DNA from: CAYXWH01 sp964468755 | GTDB taxonomy: Bacteria; Chloroflexota; Dehalococcoidia; Dehalococcoidales; RBG-16-60-22 | Length of the DNA: 22,495 nucleotides | Assembly: GCA_964468755.1 (NCBI GenBank) | Contig: CAYXWH010000027.1 | Span: forward strand, 1-22,495 | Direction: 5' to 3' | Shown here: positions 15,110 to 22,317 of the stretch, in pieces | How the letters are laid out: each line of letters starts with the position of its first letter | Position numbering within the stretch: the stretch's first letter is position 1 | Notes under the pieces: generated by a model | What the model saw: the letters and a program-made list of their open reading frames with translations, nothing else | Told to the model about the DNA's origin: nothing | Database searches by the model: none | Program-made: the position numbers and the translations under genes

Positions 15110-17436
15110 TATACTGCCTCCCTTAAATGTCTCAGCCGATCAAGGGTAAATACCGGCCCCTCAAGGCACACATAAACGCCGTTAATCTGGCAGTGGCCGC
15201 ATTTGCCCACTCCACACTTCATCCTTCTCTCCAGTGACAGTATGATATTTTCATCAGCAAGGTCTTTCTTCTTCAACTCGCCGATAACAAAGCGGTACAT
15301 TATGGGTGGACCCACCACTGCGGCCATGGTGTTTTTGGGATCAATGGTAATGCCGGGAATCAACGTGGTAATCACGCCAACGTTACCCTTCCAGTCCTGG
15401 TCTCCCCTGTCCACAGTTTCGTAGAACTCAACATCGGGTCGCTGTCTCCAGGCATCCAGTTCATCGACAAACAACCGCTCTGCCGGTGACCGGGCGCCAA
15501 AGAGCAGGATAACCCGGCCAAAAGACTCGCGGCGGTTCAGGATATACTGTATCAGCGACCGCAGCGGAAAGAGGCCGATACCGCCCGCAATCAGGAGAAC
15601 ATCCTTACCCTCAAGGTCATCCAGTGGAAAGCCATTGCCGAAAGGACCGCGAATCCCCACGTAAGCGCCCTTTTTCATGGTATGCAGCCGCCTCGTCACA
15701 TTGCCAACATTCCTGACCGCCAACTGGAAGCTCCCGTTTCGGGTCGGCGATGACGAGATAGATATGGGAGCTTCGCCGAGACCCAAAATGGAGACCTCAA
15801 CGAATTGCCCGGGACGGTGACCCAGTTCGCTGCCGTCCTTGAACCTGAACTCAAACATCTTCTCCGCCGCCGTCAAACTGGTGACCTTTACCAATTGGGC
15901 AAGGTGTGGCGTATAGAGTTCGGTCTCTGCCTTAGCTTCCCTGACCAGACGCGCCGCCGCTTCCTTGGCTCTCGCCGATTCCGCGATAGCATTGAATGCC
16001 TCCAGCGGGCTGGCAATGTCCGCCAGGCAGGCGGTAACACAACGGCCGCAGCCGACACAGCCAACCTTGCCGTATCGTTCCATAATGTACTTCCCTTTAC
16101 GCAATATCCGGTGTCGCAACCGGCTGGCCCGGTCATACCGGAAATTCTCACCGGTAGCCACTCTGGCAAAATCAACCAGGACACAACCATCCGAGCGGCG
16201 GAATCGCTCCCCACCTCTCAGGTCCAGGGCAAGCTCATCTTCAACATCAAAGCAAAAACAGGTGGGGCATACCATCACACATGAGCCACAACTAAGGCAT
16301 GACTCGCTCTTGGTCTCCCAGTATGGGTCATCGTAGCCCTCTTCCAGCAGCTTGGGTAGTTGTTCCTTGGGCACATCGAGAGAAAGCTGGTATCTGCTCA
16401 GGGCTTCATCCCTGACTGCTTTCTGCCGGGCGATTTCATCACCGGAGGGCTGCCTCACTTCAGCGTATCTGGACAGCAGCTCCGCACCTCTCTCCGAGCC
16501 TATCTCTACCATGAACTCACCGCCAATATCGGTAAGCAGCAGGTCAAAACCGGTGTCTGCCAGGCGAGTACCCATACTCGGCGAAAATGAATTGGGAGAT
16601 GGGTGCAGACAATCTACCCCGATGATTACTGTTTTCTGCCGCCGGGCATTATAGTTAGGGTCAGTATTGGTGGACAAGAATGCCACATCGAGCAGTTCGA
16701 TTGCCTTGATATCATACGGATGCACGCCAACCAGAGCCCGGGGAACCGCTTCGACCACCGGTATCACCTTGGAATCATAGCCAACGGTAAAACGGAACAG
16801 GGTATCCTTGGCGGGCAGCAAATACTTGGTCGGCGGCATAACAGTTACGTCATAGTCAAGACAGAGCTCATCAAAGCTATCGAGGGTATCAAAAACGTAT
16901 TTGCCCTGCCTGGACTTAACCCCGACAACCTCCATCTCACCAGCCAGTCCCTCTACCAGCAAGCGCAAGCTATCTCTGGTAAGGACAAAGGACTTGCCCA
17001 CTTCAATAACCTTCTCTACCGCTGGCTTGGGCATTACCTCCGTTACCGCCTTAACCGTGGGCTCCCGGCCCATCGAGTCTATCGTTTCCCGTATCAGTTG
17101 CTCCAGGTCATCAGGAGCCAGCGGTTTAATCAAGTAATCGATGGCACCCAGTTTCTTCGCCTCAGCAGTGGTCTCTTCGGAGGGATAGGCGGTAATAATA
17201 ATGGATTGTATCCAGGGGCGCTGTGCCTTAACCTCTTTTAATACCGACAGCCCGGTTAGTCCGGGCAATCGTATGTCCAGAACCATAACACTGAAATCCC
17301 GCTTCGCTATCAATTCCAGGGCTTCTTCACCGCTTTCCGCTGTTGCCACCCCGTAACCGGCATCTTTCAGCCAGTCGCCAATCGATTCACGCACAATCGC
17401 CTCATCATCCACTATTAACACGGTATTCTCCATCAT
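15109..17436 (-). CDS. Receiver domain fused to hydrogenase beta and gamma subunits (REC-HydB-HydG)
   Basis: This 775-residue protein joins three modules. The ATG at 17436 is chosen because AAGGAGG lies 8 bases upstream; an in-frame GTG at 17466 would add ten residues. Residues 4-120 are a complete CheY-like receiver with Asp10-Asp11, phosphoacceptor Asp54, Thr82 and Lys104. Residues about 145-470 match the sulfhydrogenase beta/AsrA-type iron-sulfur subunit, with cluster motifs at Cys380-383-386-390 (CLSCGSCVMVC) and Cys460-463-466-470 (CVGCGRCVTAC). Residues about 515-765 match the gamma/AsrB-type flavin reductase: RPGQFVEVSI and ISISSSP for FAD, LLIAGGIGLFPLRSL for NAD(P), and a [2Fe-2S] motif CGVGKCGHC with Cys757. 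The operon order beta-gamma-delta-alpha is that of archaeal sulfhydrogenases. Compared with the usual beta subunit, two cysteines seem replaced (GVHPYD; NSFSPSMG). The fused receiver is the striking feature; what it does is inference. Confidence 0.93.
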   Translation of the reverse strand: MMENTVLIVDDEAIVRESIGDWLKDAGYGVATAESGEEALELIAKRDFSVMVLDIRLPGLTGLSVLKEVKAQRPWIQSIIITAYPSEETTAEAKKLGAIDYLIKPLAPDDLEQLIRETIDSMGREPTVKAVTEVMPKPAVEKVIEVGKSFVLTRDSLRLLVEGLAGEMEVVGVKSRQGKYVFDTLDSFDELCLDYDVTVMPPTKYLLPAKDTLFRFTVGYDSKVIPVVEAVPRALVGVHPYDIKAIELLDVAFLSTNTDPNYNARRQKTVIIGVDCLHPSPNSFSPSMGTRLADTGFDLLLTDIGGEFMVEIGSERGAELLSRYAEVRQPSGDEIARQKAVRDEALSRYQLSLDVPKEQLPKLLEEGYDDPYWETKSESCLSCGSCVMVCPTCFCFDVEDELALDLRGGERFRRSDGCVLVDFARVATGENFRYDRASRLRHRILRKGKYIMERYGKVGCVGCGRCVTACLADIASPLEAFNAIAESARAKEAAARLVREAKAETELYTPHLAQLVKVTSLTAAEKMFEFRFKDGSELGHRPGQFVEVSILGLGEAPISISSSPTRNGSFQLAVRNVGNVTRRLHTMKKGAYVGIRGPFGNGFPLDDLEGKDVLLIAGGIGLFPLRSLIQYILNRRESFGRVILLFGARSPAERLFVDELDAWRQRPDVEFYETVDRGDQDWKGNVGVITTLIPGITIDPKNTMAAVVGPPIMYRFVIGELKKKDLADENIILSLERRMKCGVGKCGHCQINGVYVCLEGPVFTLDRLRHLREAV
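17357..17415. repeat. 59-bp direct repeat, copy 1 (inside fused receiver)
   Basis: Identical base for base to 17751-17809. On the minus strand it encodes IVDDEAIVRESIGDWLKDAG, the acidic pocket and first helix of the receiver. Even third codon positions agree, so the copies are recent or kept alike by gene conversion. Confidence 0.9.
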
Positions 17437-17449
17437 CGCCACAGCCTCC

Positions 17450-17830
17450 TTATCCTTCGTGTTCACATTTAACCAGTATTTCTCTTATAAGCTGCTCCAG
17501 TTCATCAGGGACAACGGGTTTGATTAGATAGTCAATGGCACCAAGCTTTCTGGCTTCATTGGCAAGTTCCATGGTGGGGTAGGCAGTTATGATGATCGAC
17601 TTGATGTCCGGTTTCAGCGCCTTCACTTCCTGGAGAACCTTCATCCCGGTCTTCCCCGGCAGTCTCACATCCAGGATAATAATACTGAAGTCATGCTCCT
17701 CCACCATCTCCAGGGCTTCTTCACCGGTCTCCGCCGTTGCCACCTGGTACCCGGCATCTTTCAGCCAGTCGCCAATCGATTCACGCACAATCGCCTCATC
17801 ATCCACTATCAAAATCGGCCCACTGAGCAT
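17450..17830 (-). CDS. Stand-alone CheY-like receiver
   Basis: The 126-residue protein is a single receiver domain with Asp10-Asp11, phosphoacceptor Asp54 (IIILDVRLPG), Thr82 and Lys104 (YLIKP). No DNA-binding or enzymatic output domain follows. It is strongly similar to the receiver fused to the hydrogenase protein directly downstream, with the key residues at the same positions and a 59-base block identical in DNA. The start ATG is preceded by GGGGGGTACAGG. The stop lies 13 bases before the fusion gene, so this is the first gene of the hydrogenase operon. It could compete with the fused receiver for phosphate from the same kinase, relay to it, or act as a phosphate sink; this is inference. 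Confidence 0.92.
   Translation of the reverse strand: MLSGPILIVDDEAIVRESIGDWLKDAGYQVATAETGEEALEMVEEHDFSIIILDVRLPGKTGMKVLQEVKALKPDIKSIIITAYPTMELANEARKLGAIDYLIKPVVPDELEQLIREILVKCEHEG
17751..17809. repeat. 59-bp direct repeat, copy 2 (inside stand-alone receiver)
   Basis: The second copy of the block at 17357-17415, in the same orientation and with the same reading frame. The spacing between copies is 394 bases. Confidence 0.9.
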
Positions 17831-18538
17831 CCTGTACCCCCCAAAGCATATTCGATTACTTCACAAGGTAATCAGCCCATAATTAAATTCTAGCACAATG
17901 CGAGGTCAGGGAAATAGCTGTCACTGCGGGTATAAGAGGGGGAAATATGACCAAAATCGCCACCACAGCCGACACTCACGCCGGTGAGTCTCACTGTTCC
18001 TTGCCGGGTACAGGGACAACCACAGGGCATAGTCAACACTTTTACTGCCCTCCCGGTAAACTTTCACAGCCCCACTCCCGACATTATACCTGTATCAATG
18101 GAAATAGCTACCGCGTTGATGCCTATTTTTTGGTAGCTGCTGTCTAGTTATTTACGCCTACCGGCATTCCTGAAAGCTAGGCAATTATGCTTATCAGTGT
18201 TAAGCAGCCTATTTCTCTTTGACCACCAAGCGATGGACAGCAAGGTGAAACCAGAAAACAAGGGGTTGACTAAAAACGGTAGGAGTTATACTATCTGCCA
18301 TACACATTCAGTTGGCAACGGTACTAACAGAATCGCTGATAAAACAATGGGCACATCTACCATTTTCCTAACAATATTTTAACATTCATATGGTATTTCT
18401 ATGCTAAACTATCAAAACCCATGATTAAAGAATATCCGTCCCCGCCTAAGATAGCCAGTTAAAAGAGGGGAGACGGCGACTAAACGGAGTATCCCGTGGT
18501 AGTCCGAAAATGGTAATGCCAAAAGGAGGCAAGCGATC
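17831..18538. other. Divergent intergenic region between hydrogenase operon and arylsulfotransferase gene
   Basis: No convincing gene. A 66-codon frame at 17947-18147 follows a GGGGG run but has no recognisable features. On the minus strand, TAGAAT (17892-17887) could be the -10 box for the hydrogenase operon, but its -35 is poor. A short inverted repeat GATTAC-N8-GTAATC lies at 17854-17873 in the operon leader. AGCTACC (18106-18112) and GGTAGCT (18132-18138) can pair. The plus-strand promoter is at 18266-18294. Confidence 0.45.
18266..18294 (+). promoter_or_regulatory. Sigma70-like promoter of the arylsulfotransferase-family gene
   Basis: TTGACT (18266-18271), a 17-base spacer and TACTAT (18289-18294). 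The predicted leader is about 240 bases. A second candidate, an extended TGCTAAACT at 18402-18410, lies closer to the gene. Confidence 0.5.
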
Positions 18539-20097
18539 ATGAAAATGGCTCGGTTGATAGCAGTAACCATAGTACCGCTTTGTATTTCGCTTATCGGTGG
18601 TTGCGCCGGGAATGATGTTCCCCCGGCTCCAACTCCACCAGTACCTCCAGCTCCAGAACCGGCGCCCACACCGGCCCCGGAACCGGCACAACTACCCACT
18701 ACCAGGTGCTGTGAGGGCTACACACTCCTCAGTCCCGTCGGACCCGGTTCACATGGTATCTTCGTAAATATGAACGGAGAGATAGTGAAGGAACTGGAAC
18801 TCGTTGACCTGTGTAAAATGCTTCCCTGTGGCTCAATACTGGGAACCAAGCGTGTGCGAACGGGTAAGGACGACCCGCTCGCGCCATCCCCAGAGCCACC
18901 GGGAGGTGCNNNNNNNNNNNNNNNNNNNNNNNNNNNNNNNNNNNNNNNNNNNNNNNNNNNNNNNNNNNNNNNNNNNNNNNNNNNNNNNNNNNNNNNNNNN
19001 NNNNNNNNNCTCCTGGGGGACCACCTCCTGGAGGTCCACCCGGAGGAACCCCCTGGTTTGACGCTATTGAGTTCGTGCAGGTGAGCTGGGATGGTGTAGA
19101 AGAGTGGTCAACCTGTTGCTGGGACGATGACGGCACCGGCGTCATGATGTCCCGGCAGCACCATGACTTTCAGCGAGAAGGCAATCCAGTAGGCTATTAT
19201 GCCCCCGGTCAGGAATGCCTCAAACAGGGTAAGACCCTGCTTCTGGCGCATAAGAACAAGGTCGTCCCGAAAATAAGCGATAAGGAACTGGTAGACGACG
19301 TCATTTATGAGGTAGACGAGAACGGCAAACTCACCGGCTTCGAATGGCACGCTGCCGACCACTTCGAGGAATTCGGATTCGACCAGTCAGCCAGAGATGC
19401 TATCTGCAACAACCCTCATTTCGAACCGGAGAAAGAACGTGGCGACTGGCTGCACCTGAACACCCTGTCTGTCCTCGGTCAGAACCACTGGTTCGATGAG
19501 ACCGGGGATGAGCGCTTTAACCCGGAAAATATTATGATATGTTCCCGTAGTGCTAACTTTGTTGCCATTATCAGTCGTGGCACGGGAGACGTCGTCTGGA
19601 AAGTGGGACCTGATTTCGTTACGGGCACCCCGGAATATAACCTGGGTCAGTTTGTCGGTTCACACCATGCTCACATGATTCCCAAGGGACTGCCCGGTGA
19701 GGGGAACATCCTGATTTTTGATAATGGGGGGAATTCCGGCTACGGTGGACCAACCGATTTCCCCAGATACACCAGGCAATACTCCCGGGTGGTTGAACTT
19801 AATCCGGTAACGCTGGAAGTCGCCTGGCAGTACGGAGCGGAAAGCGGTGATGAGTTCTTCTTCAGCCATAACATCAGCTCTGCCCAGCGCCTGCCCAACG
19901 GGAATACCCTGATTACCGATGGTGCTAACGGACGTGTCTTTGAGGTTACCCCGGAAAAGGAAATCGTCTGGGATATCATGTGCCCGCTCAAGGGACCACA
20001 GGGCCCCGCCCGCGTCTACCGGGCCTACCGTGTCCCACCCGAATGGGTACCTGGCAACCCGGAAGGTTACACCGAATGGGCTACCTTATATGAGTAA
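18539..20097 (+). CDS. Arylsulfotransferase (ASST)-family lipoprotein, interrupted by assembly gap
   Basis: One gene appears to span the N run. The ATG at 18539 has AAAAGGAGG 9 bases upstream. The signal peptide ends in IGGC with Cys22 as lipid anchor, then a Pro-rich linker (about 27-54) and EGYTLLSPVGPGSHGIFVNM, the usual ASST N-terminus. Before the gap the sequence reads SPEPPGG; after it PGGPPPGGPPGGTPWFDAIE, so the gap lies in a Pro-Gly repeat. The 100 Ns put the halves out of frame, which means little because N runs of this size are placeholders. After the gap come RQHHDFQREGNPVGYYAPGQ, GSHHAHMIPKG and SAQRLPNGNTLITDG, all ASST-family motifs with candidate catalytic His and Arg. Family members transfer sulfate between aryl groups in the periplasm; many bacterial relatives are untested. 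Confidence 0.85.
18910..19009. other. Assembly gap (100 N)
   Basis: Exactly 100 Ns, the usual placeholder for a scaffold gap of unknown length. Both edges encode Pro-Gly-rich sequence, so a tandem repeat probably broke the assembly. Confidence 0.98.
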
Positions 20098-20244
20098 ATG
20101 TAACCGAATATGGCTAAAAACAAGCCTATTATAGAATATAAGTAAAAGGGGGAAATGACCATCAATTCAGAAAAGTAACATGATGTTTTTCTTCGAGGCG
20201 ACCAATATCCCAGGTAACTAACCGGCAATGCCCGTTGGTACTAT

Positions 20245-20397
20245 CTATGCCGTCCCTCGATTAATATATTCGCCCCAGTCAAAGTAAAAAATATCTATCG
20301 TTTGAGCAGCCCATCCCCAGCTTTCTGTTATATGATTACCTATACTCATTACCCACGCGCCCCTGGCTGGGAAAAGAGCGCCCTTACGCCGAGCCAT
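20245..20397 (-). pseudogene. 50-residue minus-strand frame, possible gene remnant
   Basis: Translation begins MARRKGALFPARGAWVMSIG and ends with WAAQTIDIFYFDWGEYINRG plus Thr-Ala and a stop. The rich mix of Trp, Tyr, Phe, Gly and Asp looks like real folded-protein sequence rather than chance. There is no good ribosome site, and the upstream sequence in this frame is closed by a stop directly before the ATG. Another short readable stretch (WVYIEGDNELF) precedes that stop. I read this as a degraded C-terminal remnant or a small unrecognised gene. I do not recognise the family. Confidence 0.35.
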
Positions 20398-20569
20398 TTA
20401 AAACAATTCATTATCACCTTCAATATAAACCCAGGTCTATGGCGCGAGCTGCTATAGTTGGAGATTTCTCTGAAAATAAACCTCTGAAATAGCTGGTCAA
20501 TGACCCCCTTCGAACTATTGCAATGCTCACTTGAGAACTAGTACGATCGCCGTCACTCAGCCATAATCC

Positions 20570-20612
20570 GATATTTTCCCGGCACTCTCCGCTGTTATCG
20601 GGAGAAAATATC
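20570..20612. other. Imperfect hairpin just upstream of the TRAP gene promoter
   Basis: GATATTTTCCCG (20570-20581) pairs with CGGGAGAAAATATC (20599-20612) with a two-base bulge, around a 17-base loop. It ends 5 bases before the -35 box and has no T run. An operator or an upstream transcript end are both possible. Confidence 0.45.
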
Positions 20613-20617
20613 AGGTC

Positions 20618-20647
20618 TTGACAAGCTATTTAAGCAGGTGATAGAAT
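20618..20647 (+). promoter_or_regulatory. Sigma70-like promoter of the TRAP binding-protein gene
   Basis: A consensus TTGACA (20618-20623), an 18-base spacer and TAGAAT (20642-20647). It leaves a leader of about 245 bases. A second TTGACA at 20753-20758 has no clear -10 partner. Confidence 0.65.
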
Positions 20648-20838
20648 TTTCAATAAATTGCATCGGTTACGAATATCGTATACGTTTAACTTTGCTTCGG
20701 AAAGTTGTTAAGATAATCCATACTTCACCTCGGTTTGACTGATTTGTTCTTCTTGACAATGAAAATGCTGATTATTTGTTAGAAAGGAGGTGAGTATTCC
20801 CCCATCGAAATACAAAACAACATACCTCTCTATATGAA

Positions 20839-20855
20839 ATACTATTAAATAGTAT
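20839..20855. promoter_or_regulatory. Perfect palindrome ATACTATT-A-AATAGTAT in the dctP leader
   Basis: An 8-base inverted repeat with a one-base centre, 43 bases before the ATG at 20898. It looks more like a repressor operator than an RNA hairpin because there is no loop. The regulator is unknown. Confidence 0.45.
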
Positions 20856-20897
20856 AAATCGCAACAACCTAAATTAAACAAGGATGGTGAGTGAATT

Positions 20898-22097
20898 ATG
20901 AAAAAGACGTCTCGCCTCATATTCATGGTAGTAACACTGATGTTGCTGTTAGCAGTAACCTTCGGTTGCGCTGGTCCAGCACCGGCACCAGCTCCCACAC
21001 CAGCTCCCGCACCGGCGCCTGCACCGGCACCAGCTCCCGCACCGACACCCGCTCCCGCACCCGCTCCCGCACCCGCTCCCGCACCATCACCGGCACCCGC
21101 ACCGGCACCCAGCCCAGAGACTACTTTTACCCTCAAGGCATCCTCCCCTCTACCCGAGCACGCCAGCCCAGCCATATCCTTTAAATGGTGGCTTGAAGAG
21201 GTGGAAAAACGCACCAATGGTCGGGTCGAGTTTGAAACCTTCTGGGCTGGAAGCCTGCTCAAAACCACAGAGACCATCGATGGTGTCGCCAGTGGTTTTG
21301 TTGATGTCGGCCTGATAAATGCTCCCAATAATCCAGACAGGCTGCCACTGATTAACATGCAGATGCCGGTATTCTTTAGTCCCAGCGATCCAGCGGTACT
21401 CAAAGAGCTTTACGGGACCATGATTCAAAACCCGGCGGTACGAAATGATGTTGAGCGCTACGGTGTAAAACTCCTTTATGCCGCGGCGGTAGCCGCCAAG
21501 GATTTATGCGCCACAAAGCCCATTAATACCATAGAAGACTTAAATGGTGTGAAAATCGGAACCATAGGCATATATTACCCAAAGATAATGCAGGCTATCG
21601 GGGCCGTACCGGTAAACACCCCCGCTCCTCAGATGTACCAGTCATTACAGACCGGTGTAATTGAAGCCGAATGTATGGGCATTGGCTCCATCCTTAGCTT
21701 CAGGCTCCACGAAGTCGCCAAATACGCGACCTGGGTCGGCTTTGGTTCGGAGATAGTGGCGCTGCCGGTCATCAACAATGATACCTGGGTAAAATTACCC
21801 CGTGACATCCAGGAGATAATGACGCAGACAGCCATAGATGCCACGATATTTAACGTTGAAATGGTGGAAGGATACACCGCTAATGGCGTGAAGGGTATTT
21901 TGGAAGCCGGCGGAACCATCAACGAGCTACCCTATTCGGAGAAGGTAAAATGGGCTAACCTCATGGACAACTATCCGGCTGAGTGGGCCCATGAAATGGA
22001 CCTCAAGGGGCTACCCGGTACCGAGGTCATGCAGCTCTTCCTCAATACCTGCCGGAGACTCGGGCATAAGTTCCCCAGACAGTGGACAGTAGAATAG
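20898..22097 (+). CDS. dctP: TRAP transporter substrate-binding lipoprotein (DctP family)
   Basis: The 399-residue protein has a lipoprotein signal ending TFGC with Cys24. A Pro-Ala linker of about 50 residues follows, then a DctP fold beginning FTLKASSPLPEHAS. DVGLINAPNNPDRLP, INTIEDLNGVKIG, YQSLQTGVIEAECMG and WVKLPRDIQEIM follow the DctP pattern. In most DctP proteins an Arg follows the KI of the LKGxKIR motif and holds the ligand carboxylate; here the sequence is GVKIGTIG, so that Arg is missing. The ligand may therefore not be an ordinary carboxylate. The ribosome site is weak (AAGGA then GGTGAG). No DctQ or DctM membrane subunits are seen in the window; the next gene is 322 bases away and does not begin like one. 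Confidence 0.88.
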   Translation: MKKTSRLIFMVVTLMLLLAVTFGCAGPAPAPAPTPAPAPAPAPAPAPAPTPAPAPAPAPAPAPSPAPAPAPSPETTFTLKASSPLPEHASPAISFKWWLEEVEKRTNGRVEFETFWAGSLLKTTETIDGVASGFVDVGLINAPNNPDRLPLINMQMPVFFSPSDPAVLKELYGTMIQNPAVRNDVERYGVKLLYAAAVAAKDLCATKPINTIEDLNGVKIGTIGIYYPKIMQAIGAVPVNTPAPQMYQSLQTGVIEAECMGIGSILSFRLHEVAKYATWVGFGSEIVALPVINNDTWVKLPRDIQEIMTQTAIDATIFNVEMVEGYTANGVKGILEAGGTINELPYSEKVKWANLMDNYPAEWAHEMDLKGLPGTEVMQLFLNTCRRLGHKFPRQWTVE

Positions 22098-22110
22098 AAT
22101 AGAATAGAAT
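22091..22110. repeat. Pentanucleotide tandem repeat (AGAAT)x4 over the dctP stop codon
   Basis: Four perfect AGAAT units; the dctP stop TAG (22095-22097) lies in the first junction. Each unit carries a TAG, so slippage would hardly alter the protein end. Confidence 0.9.
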
Positions 22111-22118
22111 AGCATACC

Positions 22119-22151
22119 TGCACTGCCCTCCAGGGGCTGGAGGGCAGTGCA
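22119..22151 (+). terminator. Strong 15-bp hairpin after dctP
   Basis: TGCACTGCCCTCCAG and CTGGAGGGCAGTGCA pair perfectly around a GGG loop. No T run follows, so it may be a 3'-end stabiliser or a non-canonical terminator. Confidence 0.7.
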
Positions 22152-22175
22152 TATCCTGGCGCCGGGACTGGCGCT

Positions 22176-22196
22176 GGGGTTGGGGCTGGGGTTGGG
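22176..22196 (+). other. G-quadruplex motif GGGG-TT-GGGG-CT-GGGG-TT-GGG
   Basis: Four G runs of 4, 4, 4 and 3 with two-base loops fit the standard quadruplex pattern. The opposite strand encodes a Pro-Ala/Thr-Pro stretch like the lipoprotein linkers nearby, so this may be an inverted linker fragment. Confidence 0.6.
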
Positions 22197-22317
22197 CGTG
22201 GCGCTGCAGTTTGGTTGAGCACAACCGCTTGGATTCAAACTTCCCACCAAAACCAGCTGCCACCCCGACCCCTCTTAACTTTTAAGGGGCGGTTGGGTAT
22301 AGTGCCAGCGCCCGATA

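Larger units (their letters stand above)
20098..20617. other. AT-richer intergenic region
   Basis: No plus-strand gene and no clear terminator for the preceding gene. A 50-codon minus-strand frame with protein-like composition lies at 20245-20397, and an imperfect long hairpin at 20570-20612. Confidence 0.5.

Noticed and set aside
17854..17873. GATTAC-N8-GTAATC compared with ATTAGG-N8-CCTAAT at 10286 as sites for one shared regulator
   Set aside because: The half-sites differ and do not align in phase. Six-base dyads of this kind are expected by chance in AT-rich spacers.
17947..18147. 66-codon plus frame with a GGGGG run before the ATG
   Set aside because: The composition is unlike a folded protein, there is no motif, and it sits in a divergent promoter region. 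Left unannotated.
18197..18382. 61-codon plus frame in the same intergenic region
   Set aside because: It overlaps the promoter at 18266-18294 and has no ribosome site or recognisable features.
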